52,597 bases of DNA, from NCBI GenBank assembly GCA_964461535.1, contig CAYWUY010000013.1, forward strand, positions 1 to 52,597. The letters are read 5' to 3'. Positions 44,539 through 51,455 of the stretch are shown here, piece by piece. The translations under genes and the position numbers were made by a program. Origin of the DNA: Flavipsychrobacter sp964461535 (GTDB lineage: Bacteria > Bacteroidota > Bacteroidia > Chitinophagales > Chitinophagaceae). Below the pieces are notes generated by a model. It saw only the letters and a program-made list of their open reading frames with translations, did no database searches and was not told where the DNA came from. Within the stretch, counting starts at the first letter, position 1; every line of letters begins with the position of its first letter.

Positions 44539-45651
44539 TTATTGTAGTTCTACTTCTAGTAATTTAACGCCTGTTAGGTTTTGTATAGCTTTTAAATCTT
44601 TCATTTCGCTACCATCGCAAAGTGAAATTGCTTTACCATTATTTCCGGCACGCCCAGTTCTGCCAATTCTGTGCACATAAGTCTCAGCCTCATTAGGAAT
44701 ATCATAGTTAAATACTAAAGGTAATTCGTCAATGTCTATTCCTCTTGAAGCTATATCTGTAGCTATAAGCGTTTGTATATTGCTATTTTTAAAATCAGAT
44801 AATGCTCGTTGTCTAGCATTTTGAGACTTATTGCCATGTATGGCAGCAGCCATTATACCGGCTTTACTCAACTGTTTTACTAGTTTGTCGGCACCGTGCT
44901 TAGTTCTAGTAAATATTAAAGATCTGTCCTTAGTATGTTGTCTAATTAAACTTATTAGTGCACTGGTCTTGTGGCTTTTTTCTACATGATATACTAATTG
45001 CTCAATTAGTCTACTAGTAGAAGCTACAGGTGCAACACTTACCAATACAGGCTGATGTAAAATACCTCGCGCTAAATCTTCTATGCTTTTAGGCATAGTT
45101 GCAGAAAACATAAGTGTTTGTCGTTTAGCCGGAATTATTTTTACTACACGCTTAATGTCGTGTATAAATCCCATGTCTAACATTCTATCAGCCTCGTCTA
45201 GAACTAAAACTTCAATAGAGGATATATCAACTAGTTTTTGGCCAATTAAATCTAATAGCCTTCCAGGTGTAGCTATTAAAATGTCAACACCTTGCTTAAG
45301 CTGATTTACTTGTTTATTTTGATTAACTCCACCAAAAATAACTGCTTGCTTTATAGACAATCCTGAACTATAAATAGAGATATTTTCTTCTATTTGTATG
45401 GCAAGTTCTCTAGTAGGAGTTAATATAAGTGCCTTTATTCCTGATTTTCGAGGTTTTGAAACAATATTTTGTATAATAGGTAACGAAAAAGCGGCTGTTT
45501 TGCCAGTTCCGGTTTGTGCAAAACCTAAAACGTCTTTACCGTCTAGTATAAATGGGATTGCTTTTGTCTGAATTTCTGTAGGTTGATTATATCCACTCTT
45601 TACAAGAGTATCAAGAATTGGTTGTATTAGTTGTAACTGGTTAAATGTCAT
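44539..45651 (-). CDS. DEAD-box RNA helicase (RhlE/DeaD group)
   Basis: 370-residue ATP-dependent RNA helicase with no long C-terminal extension. Motifs in order: Q motif (GYNQPTEIQ, 19-27), Walker A AQTGTGKT (44-51), PTRELA (about 83), TPGR (about 133), DEAD (about 155), SAT (about 187), then ARGIDIDELPLV and HRIGRTGR (about 329). The close spacing to two CSD genes suggests a cold-inducible RNA remodelling unit. It has a structured 160-nt leader (45652-45811) whose first part matches the leader of the RRM gene; see the regulatory entries. RhlE and CsdA types cannot be split without a tree. Confidence 0.95.
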   Translation of the reverse strand: MTFNQLQLIQPILDTLVKSGYNQPTEIQTKAIPFILDGKDVLGFAQTGTGKTAAFSLPIIQNIVSKPRKSGIKALILTPTRELAIQIEENISIYSSGLSIKQAVIFGGVNQNKQVNQLKQGVDILIATPGRLLDLIGQKLVDISSIEVLVLDEADRMLDMGFIHDIKRVVKIIPAKRQTLMFSATMPKSIEDLARGILHQPVLVSVAPVASTSRLIEQLVYHVEKSHKTSALISLIRQHTKDRSLIFTRTKHGADKLVKQLSKAGIMAAAIHGNKSQNARQRALSDFKNSNIQTLIATDIASRGIDIDELPLVFNYDIPNEAETYVHRIGRTGRAGNNGKAISLCDGSEMKDLKAIQNLTGVKLLEVELQ

Positions 45652-45665
45652 TAATTAATAAATAA

Positions 45666-45720
45666 TCAGGAAAAGCCTGAAACTATGGCGAACTGACTAA
45701 TTATCTAAAAGATATTTCGC
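45666..45720 (-). promoter_or_regulatory. Two hairpins in the helicase leader
   Basis: Near the start codon, TCAGG/CCTGA (45666-45670 with 45676-45680) forms a 5-bp hairpin 15 nt upstream of the ATG. A second hairpin has outer stem GCGAA/TTCGC (45688-45692 with 45716-45720) and inner ATCT/AGAT. They could mask or expose the initiation region. Folding is predicted by eye only. Confidence 0.4.
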
Positions 45721-45735
45721 TAAATTTTATGGTAA

Positions 45736-45800
45736 CTGTGAAAGCGAAAACTGAATGGAAAGAAATATCAATACTAATCAGAAAAGCAAATGCAGTTGCT
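45736..45800 (-). promoter_or_regulatory. Conserved leader element, copy A (helicase operon)
   Basis: On the transcript strand the order GCAACTGC, GCTTTTCTG, GATTAG, then TCAGTTTTCGCTTT and CAG, matches copy B before the RRM gene (GCACTGCC, GCTTTTTCTG, GATTAG, TCAGTTCTCGCTTT, CAG), with only a few small gaps. It begins 12 nt after the TACCTTTG box. The region is non-coding in any long frame. A shared regulatory RNA element is the simplest reading. The surrounding 45652-45989 stretch holds nothing else I can identify. Confidence 0.6.
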
Positions 45801-45811
45801 CAATGTCGTAA

Positions 45812-45819
45812 CAAAGGTA
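45812..45819 (-). promoter_or_regulatory. Putative -7 box of the helicase operon (TACCTTTG)
   Basis: Perfect TAnnTTTG on the minus strand, 160 nt upstream of the helicase ATG, giving a long leader. No good -33 TTG. The position matches the box before copy B of the leader element. Confidence 0.5.
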
Positions 45820-45989
45820 AAGTAATTGTTTAATATAAAAAAATAATTTAAAAAGAAACTCCTCGCCCTTGTATTAAAGTTAACTACTGTAGAACAAATT
45901 CCGGCTATATAAGTTTCTATTCAAGTATATATCACTTAGAAAAGTATTAATGTTTGACTATACTTGCAGCAACTTCAATATGTAGTTTC

Positions 45990-47429
45990 ATGAGTTTAAG
46001 GTTAATGTTTTTAAGTGCAGCATTTGCATTTTCGGTTGTTACATATGCCCAACAAGAAAATGAAGAAAAATATACACCGCCCAAAGACAAAGCTGTATTG
46101 CAGAAGCTAGAGGAGTGGCAAGATTTGAAGTTTGGACTTTTTATGCATTGGGGAACTTACAGCCAATGGGGAATAGTAGAAAGTTGGAGTATATGCCCTG
46201 AGGATGAAGGCTGGACAGAACGAAAAGGACCATACAGTGCTGATTACAATACCTACAAGAAGGCTTATGAAAATCTGCAAACAAGCTTTAATCCAATAAA
46301 CTTTAATCCCGGGAAATGGGTGCAAGCTGCACAGTATGCGGGTATGAAATATGTAATATTTACAACAAAGCATCATGACGGGTTTGCTATGTTTGATACT
46401 AAGCAGAGTGATTATAAGATAACTGATAAAAAAACTCCTTTTAGTAAAAACAAAAATGCAGATGTTACCAAAGCTATATTTGATACGTTTAGAAAGGAGA
46501 ACTTCAAAATAGGTGCTTATTTTTCAAAGCCAGACTGGCATACGCCTTACTACTGGTGGTCCTATTTTCCGCCTAAAGACAGGCATGTAAATTACGACCC
46601 TTCAAAATATCCCGAAAAATGGAAGCTTTTTAAAGAGTTTACTTATAATCAAATACAAGAGTTGATGCGCGATTATGGTAAAATGGATATTTTATGGTTA
46701 GATGGTGGTTGGGTAAGACCTAACGTTGCCAGAGATTCTGTAAAAGGCTGGCAGAACACAATAAGGTATAATGAGGATATTGATATGCCTAAAATTGCTG
46801 CTATGGCTAGGAGCTATCAGCCTGGTTTAATTGTAGTTGATAGATCCGTGCCCGGAGAGTATGAAAACTATACTACTCCAGAGCAAGAGGTGCCGGAAAG
46901 CCCACTACCTTATCCTTGGGAAACCTGTATGACTATGGGAACCTCCTGGAGTTACGTGCCTGACGATAAATACAAATCTGTAACACAAATAGTTCAGTTA
47001 TTAGTGAAAATAGTATCGCGAGGAGGAAATTTACTGATGAATATTGGCCCAAGTCCGTTAGGAGAATGGGATGCTATGGCATACGACAGACTAAAAGGTA
47101 TAGGTGACTGGATGCAGCTAAATGCAGAAGGCATTTATGGAACCAGAGCGGTTGCTCCATATTCTAATGGCAATATATACTACACAAAAAAGAAAGATAA
47201 AAATAGGGTATATGCTTTTGTATTAGCTGACAAAGAAGAAGTGCAGCTCGGGGATAAATTGGATATTCCGTTGGATAATATTAGGCAAATACGCAAAACG
47301 TATATACTAGGGAGTAAGAAAAACGTAAAATGGGTATCAACCTCCAATGGTATACAGGTTACCAATGCAAATATTGTTAATGGGGAGCACCGTAAGCATG
47401 CGGTATGTTTTGTGATTGATTACAAATAG
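45990..47429 (+). CDS. Secreted alpha-L-fucosidase (GH29)
   Basis: 479 residues; signal peptide MSLRLMFLSAAFAFSVVTYAQ, then a TIM barrel of GH29. EWQDLKFGLFMHWGTYS and TTKHHDGFAMFDTKQSDY are near-identical to family signatures; the nucleophile is D238 in DILWLDGGW, in the WFDGxW-type motif. It hydrolyses alpha-L-fucose from glycans. The ATG at 45990 was chosen as the best signal-peptide start; an in-frame TTG upstream is unlikely and the next ATG (MFLSAAF) is possible. It lies 15 nt before the GH3 gene, so the two likely form a glycan-degrading operon. Anchoring and T9SS signals are absent; export is to the periplasm or beyond. Confidence 0.92.
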   Translation: MSLRLMFLSAAFAFSVVTYAQQENEEKYTPPKDKAVLQKLEEWQDLKFGLFMHWGTYSQWGIVESWSICPEDEGWTERKGPYSADYNTYKKAYENLQTSFNPINFNPGKWVQAAQYAGMKYVIFTTKHHDGFAMFDTKQSDYKITDKKTPFSKNKNADVTKAIFDTFRKENFKIGAYFSKPDWHTPYYWWSYFPPKDRHVNYDPSKYPEKWKLFKEFTYNQIQELMRDYGKMDILWLDGGWVRPNVARDSVKGWQNTIRYNEDIDMPKIAAMARSYQPGLIVVDRSVPGEYENYTTPEQEVPESPLPYPWETCMTMGTSWSYVPDDKYKSVTQIVQLLVKIVSRGGNLLMNIGPSPLGEWDAMAYDRLKGIGDWMQLNAEGIYGTRAVAPYSNGNIYYTKKKDKNRVYAFVLADKEEVQLGDKLDIPLDNIRQIRKTYILGSKKNVKWVSTSNGIQVTNANIVNGEHRKHAVCFVIDYK

Positions 47430-47444
47430 ATTGTATGTTTTTTT

Positions 47445-49594
47445 ATGAGGTGGTTACTACTTACATTATATAGTTTTTTATCTATTGTTTCTTTAGCGCA
47501 GGATTATAAAGATAATCGATTGACGGTAGAACAGCGTACTGATGATTTGTTGAGTAAACTGACTCTACAAGAAAAAGTTATGCTTTTGGGGTATAGAAAT
47601 CAGGCTATTGAGCGTTTGGGAATCCCAGCATATAACTGGTGGAGTGAAGGACTACATGGAGTAGCTAGAGCGGGTGAAGCCACTATATTTCCCCAAGCAA
47701 TAGGTATGGCGGCTACTTTTAATGGTGATTTGGTTAAAAGAGTGGGAACTGTAATATCTACTGAGGCAAGAGCAAAATACAATCTCGCTTCATCTAAAGG
47801 CAATAGAGGGATGTATGTGGGATTAACATACTGGTCGCCAAACATTAATATATTCAGAGATCCTAGATGGGGTAGGGGGCAAGAAACGTACGGAGAAGAC
47901 CCATATCTAACAAGTTTAATTGCCGGTAATTTTATTTTAGGCTTGCAAGATACGTTTAGAAATAAACTAAAAATTGCGGCTGCAGTTAAGCACTTTGTTG
48001 CTCATAGTGGCCCTGAAAAGGGGAGAGACTATTTTAATGCAACAGTGAGTGATGCAGACCTTAACAATACTTACTTAAAGGCATTTAAATATACTGCCAG
48101 CTTGGGCGTAGCGGGAATAATGACCGCATATAATAGTGTAAACGGTATACCCAATTCAGTAAATAGCAACTTGATTAGAAATACGGTATTGAAAAAATGG
48201 AAATTTAACGGCTACATTGTAACCGATTGTGGTGCTTTAGATGATGTATATAGCACACATAAATACATTACTGATAAAACTGTAGCAGCAGCGGAGGCTA
48301 TAAAGGCAGGAATTAATTTGGATTGCTCTTCTGTATTACAATCTGATATTGAAAAAGCCATTGAAAGAAAACTAATAAAACATGCAGAAGTAGATAGTGC
48401 ATTAAAACCTTTGTTGTTAACGCAAATGAGACTTGGCATGTATGATAAGCCAGGTGTATCTTACTACGCTTCTTATTTAGAGGATAGTATACATACTGCG
48501 TGGCATACAGCCTTAGCCAGAGAAGTAGCTGCACAAAGTATGGTATTGCTTAAAAATGATAATAATATACTCCCTCTAAAAAAAGATAGTATTAGCAGCA
48601 TAATGCTAGTAGGCCCTAATGCGGCCTCTTTAGATGCTTTAGTGGGTAGCTATCATGGAGTTAGTTCTTCTATGGTCAATTTTGTAGAAGGAATAACCTC
48701 AGCAGTAAGCAAAGCAACTAGGGTAGAGTATGACTTAGGAGTAGGTGAGGTAGATACGCAGCATTTTGGTGGAATATGGGCTGCAGGAAATGCAGATGTA
48801 ACTATCGCCGTTGTAGGACTTTTACCCGTAATAGAGGGTGAAGCCGGGGATGCTTTTTTATCGCCATCTGGTGGTGATAAAAAAGATTTACACTTGCCTG
48901 CAACACAAATATCTTTTTTAAAAGCACTAAGAAAAGCTGTAAATAAGCCGATTATAGCTGTTGTTACCACAGGTAGTGCAGTAGATATAAACGAAGTAGC
49001 GCAATATGCTGATGCTGTAATTGTGGCATGGTATGCCGGAGAGCAGGGGGCAATGCTTTGGCTGATATTGTTTTTGGAAAGGTATCTCCCTCTGGAAGAT
49101 TGCCGGTTACATTCTATAGTAGCATTGAAGATTTGCCGCCATTTGAAAATTATAGTATGCAAGGGCGTACCTATAGATACTTTAAAGGTAAGCCTCAGTT
49201 TCCGTTTGGATTTGGATTAAGTTATTCTTCGTTTAAATATGACTTAGTACAAAACAATGAACTTAAAAAGAGGAAATATTCCTATATAGATACCCTCAGC
49301 TTAACATGCACAATAACTAATATTGGTAGCATAACTGCAAATGAAGTAATTCAGGCATATGTTGAGTTTCCTCAGGGAGATAGTACATTGCCAATTAAAG
49401 AATTGGTTTATTTTGATAAGAAACTAATAGAATCAGGTAGTAAAATCCTAACTAAAATAGAGTTTCCAATTGCATCACTAATGAAATGGGATACGCAACT
49501 ACAAAAGATGAGGCTTTATCCTGGTAAATACACCTTACGCATTGCTAAAAATTCACAAGAAGCAATATTTTCAAAGCAGTTTGAGGTAAAATAG
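47445..49594 (+). pseudogene. GH3 beta-glycosidase (beta-xylosidase-like), frameshifted
   Basis: Signal peptide MRWLLLTLYSFLSIVSLAQ; GH3 N-terminal barrel (AYNWWSEGLHGVARAG, EDPYLTSLIAGNFILGLQ), nucleophile D261 in IVTDCGALDD, GH3 C-terminal domain (SMVLLKNDNNILPLKKDS) and an FnIII-like tail (RTYRYF, FPFGFGLSYSSF). WWSEGLHGVA and TDCGA point to beta-xylosidase/arabinosidase-like enzymes. The frame breaks after AWYAGEQG: five G at 49046-49050 where six would keep EQGGNALADIVFGKVSPSG in frame. The first frame then ends at 49220 with unrelated residues, while the second frame (49028-49594) carries the true C-terminus. Restored length about 716. Error, decay or slippage cannot be separated. Confidence 0.88.
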
Positions 49595-49749
49595 ACAGGT
49601 AATACTTATTAAAAACGCTACTTAATTATTAAAGTTCTAGCTGTTATTGTTAAGTATTTATGTACAAATAGAAGATGGTCTATAAATAAAAAACTTTTTT
49701 ATAATATTAATTACGTACCTTCATTGGGTATCGTTCTTAAATTATTCAA

Positions 49750-49971
49750 ATGTTTATAACACCGGATTTACGCTCTCAGTTTGAGTTGTTGTTTCGTAAA
49801 ATTATTAAATCACTGCATCCGGATGTTCAAAAAAAATGGGATGGTGTCATTTATTGGAAAGATGAATATTCTTATCCCGACATTCAAAAGGAAATTATTA
49901 GCGAATTACCACCTTCGGCTAAGGCAAACTATGTATCGTTATTGAATAAACTAAGCAGAGGTAAAATGTAA
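49750..49971 (+). CDS. Small hypothetical protein
   Basis: 73 residues, unknown. It is helical and amphipathic with no membrane segment or signal peptide (RSQFELLFRKIIKSLHPDVQ; YPDIQKEIISELPPSAKANYV). A compact, charged, soluble protein. It is the first of three small genes in tandem; 20 nt to the next. A 155-nt gap separates it from the GH3 gene, in which I see no clear terminator. Confidence 0.6.
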   Translation: MFITPDLRSQFELLFRKIIKSLHPDVQKKWDGVIYWKDEYSYPDIQKEIISELPPSAKANYVSLLNKLSRGKM

Positions 49972-49991
49972 AACAATAACAATTCATAGCT

Positions 49992-50225
49992 ATGAAAACA
50001 GAAAATATAGTATACAGTAAAATTAAAGAAATAAGTTCTAGGGGTATACAGCCCCGTCCGGCTATTGCTGTTAACGACTTATCGAAAGAATTAGCCCTAA
50101 GTTATGATATGCTATTGCCACACTTAACCAATTTTAGGCAATTAAAGCTATTAAATTATTGTGATAGTAAAATGCTGTATATCAGATTGACTCTATTAGG
50201 ATCAGTAGTTAAACGAGATAAATAG
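49992..50225 (+). CDS. Small protein, possible winged-helix DNA-binding
   Basis: 77 residues. The pattern AIAVNDLSKELALSYDMLLPHLTNFRQLKLLNY (helix-turn-helix like, about 23-55, here shown in part) followed by a short beta wing (KMLYIRLTLLG) resembles a minimal winged-helix domain; the family is not identified. No membrane or export signal. Between two other small genes and probably cotranscribed with the first. Confidence 0.55.
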   Translation: MKTENIVYSKIKEISSRGIQPRPAIAVNDLSKELALSYDMLLPHLTNFRQLKLLNYCDSKMLYIRLTLLGSVVKRDK

Positions 50226-50290
50226 CGTTTAATTATTTTAAATAAATACTGTCTTTTATTGAAAGATGGTAGTAAAACACGTAAGTAAAA

Positions 50291-50572
50291 ATGACAAATT
50301 CCATTTCAATTGTTTTCCCGGATGAAAATTCTCCGAAGATTAATGTTTTCTATACCGTAGAGGTTCAAGATAATTTGAAGGTTATATACTGTAGAATTGA
50401 AAGTAAGGGTATACCAATATGGTTGCAGTTAAGGAAATTTAGTTTTAGTGCTCTTATTTCGGCTGACAGTAGTTTAGTGCCTTTGTACAACGAGGAAAAT
50501 AACAGTAAAAACTTAGATACTGCAATGTTTATAGATGCAGTGTATCAGTGTATTAGCAATGTAGCAGCATAA
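50291..50572 (+). CDS. Small hypothetical protein
   Basis: 93 residues, not recognised. Beta-rich first half (SISIVFPDENSPKINVFYTV; LKVIYCRIESKGIPIWLQL), then a helical end (AMFIDAVYQCISNVAA). No signal peptide. It is 65 nt downstream of the winged-helix-like gene and ends 8 nt before a terminator shared with the Csp gene on the other strand. Confidence 0.6.
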   Translation: MTNSISIVFPDENSPKINVFYTVEVQDNLKVIYCRIESKGIPIWLQLRKFSFSALISADSSLVPLYNEENNSKNLDTAMFIDAVYQCISNVAA

Positions 50573-50580
50573 ATGCAAAA

Positions 50581-50613
50581 AAATAACTCCAAACCAAAGG
50601 TGAGGAGTTATTT
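50581..50613. terminator. Terminator between the small-gene cluster and csp
   Basis: 10-bp stem AAATAACTCC/GGAGTTATTT (50581-50590 with 50604-50613), internal ACC/GGT pairs; a run of T on the minus strand makes it best suited to the csp gene, but it also lies just after the stop at 50572. Confidence 0.75.
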
Positions 50614-50657
50614 CTATATTTAAAAATGCAAGATTTTTATGAAATGCTTTATAAATA

Positions 50658-50855
50658 TTAGTTTGACGCTACACGCACGTTTATTGCGTTAAGACCTTTT
50701 TTACCGTTCTCAACATCAAAAGTTACTTTGTCATTTTCGTAAATGTCTGCCTGTAAACCAGAAGCATGAACAAAAATGTCAGCACCGCCGTTAGATGGAG
50801 AAATAAAGCCGAAACCTTTTGAAACGTTGAAAAATTTTACTGTACCTTGTTGCAT
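50658..50855 (-). CDS. CspA-type cold-shock protein
   Basis: 65-residue cold-shock domain: RNP1 KGFGFI (13-18), RNP2 DIFVHAS (26-32). About 75% like the 63-residue protein at 43862, so a recent paralogue is likely. It lies 78 nt downstream of the RRM gene on the same strand, with a weak 6-bp hairpin (50896-50915) between them, so cotranscription with partial attenuation is possible. Terminator at 50581-50613. Confidence 0.96.
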   Translation of the reverse strand: MQQGTVKFFNVSKGFGFISPSNGGADIFVHASGLQADIYENDKVTFDVENGKKGLNAINVRVASN

Positions 50856-50933
50856 TGTTTTTTGTTTTTAATGATTACTATTTATTAACTATAATGTTCT
50901 AATGATTCCTAGAACTTTATTTTACTTATTGGA

Positions 50934-51215
50934 TTAATATCTACTTTTTGAAGAATTGAAGCTGCTTGTGCTGGTTCTTGGTCTTGCTTCATTTACTGTA
51001 AGTGCCTGACCTTCTACCATTGAGTTGTTTAGTTTAGCTATAGCACTTTCAGCTTCGCTTTGGTTAAGCATTTCTACAAATGCAAATCCTTTTGATCGTC
51101 TTGTGTAATTGTCTAAAATAATTTTAACTGATGAAACCTGTCCGAAAGCAGAGAATAAGCCTCCTAATTGTTGCTCAGTTGTCTGGCTACTAAGATTGCC
51201 GACAAAAATGTTCAT
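50934..51215 (-). CDS. RRM-domain RNA-binding protein
   Basis: 93 residues, one RNA-recognition motif with RNP2 IFVGNLS (residues 3-9) and RNP1 KGFAFVEM (about 42-49), plus a short Ser/Arg-rich tail (RPRTSTSSFNSSKSRY). This matches the small RBP family of Bacteroidota, which affect mRNA and sRNA regulation. Its leader (51216-51320) carries copy B of the conserved element found before the DEAD-box helicase. ATG at 51215. Autoregulation through the leader is a hypothesis. Confidence 0.94.
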   Translation of the reverse strand: MNIFVGNLSSQTTEQQLGGLFSAFGQVSSVKIILDNYTRRSKGFAFVEMLNQSEAESAIAKLNNSMVEGQALTVNEARPRTSTSSFNSSKSRY

Positions 51216-51246
51216 AAAAAATGTTTTAAAATAAAAAAACGAGGTG

Positions 51247-51313
51247 CTGAAAAGCGAGAACTGAGAGAGAAGGAATTAATCTAATCTGGAGCAGAAAAAG
51301 CGAGGCAGTGCCT
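51247..51313 (-). promoter_or_regulatory. Conserved leader element, copy B (RRM operon)
   Basis: Transcript-strand blocks GCACTGCC, GCTTTTTCTG, GATTAG, TCAGTTCTCGCTTT and CAG align in order with copy A. The two pyrimidine-rich segments CTCGCTTTTTCTG and CTCGCTTTTCAG are near-repeats of each other. It begins 10 nt after TACATTTG and ends about 30 nt before the RRM start codon. Confidence 0.6.
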
Positions 51314-51322
51314 ATATTGAAT

Positions 51323-51330
51323 CAAATGTA
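51323..51330 (-). promoter_or_regulatory. Putative -7 box of the RRM operon (TACATTTG)
   Basis: Perfect TAnnTTTG on the minus strand, 107 nt before the RRM ATG. No -33 TTG at the right spacing. Its distance to the conserved leader element is nearly the same as in the helicase operon. Confidence 0.5.
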
Positions 51331-51455
51331 CAACTATTTATTGGATATTTTAATATTATTTTCTCCTAAACTATTGTTAATAGATTTTTAATTGATTTTT
51401 CATTAAAATAATATGCAAGTGTACAAACAGGAATGTTAAGGTAGGTGTATGAAAG

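Noticed and set aside
48653..49162. A 169-codon antisense frame inside the GH3 gene.
   Set aside because: It overlaps the GH3 C-terminal domain and lacks any motif; a shadow frame.
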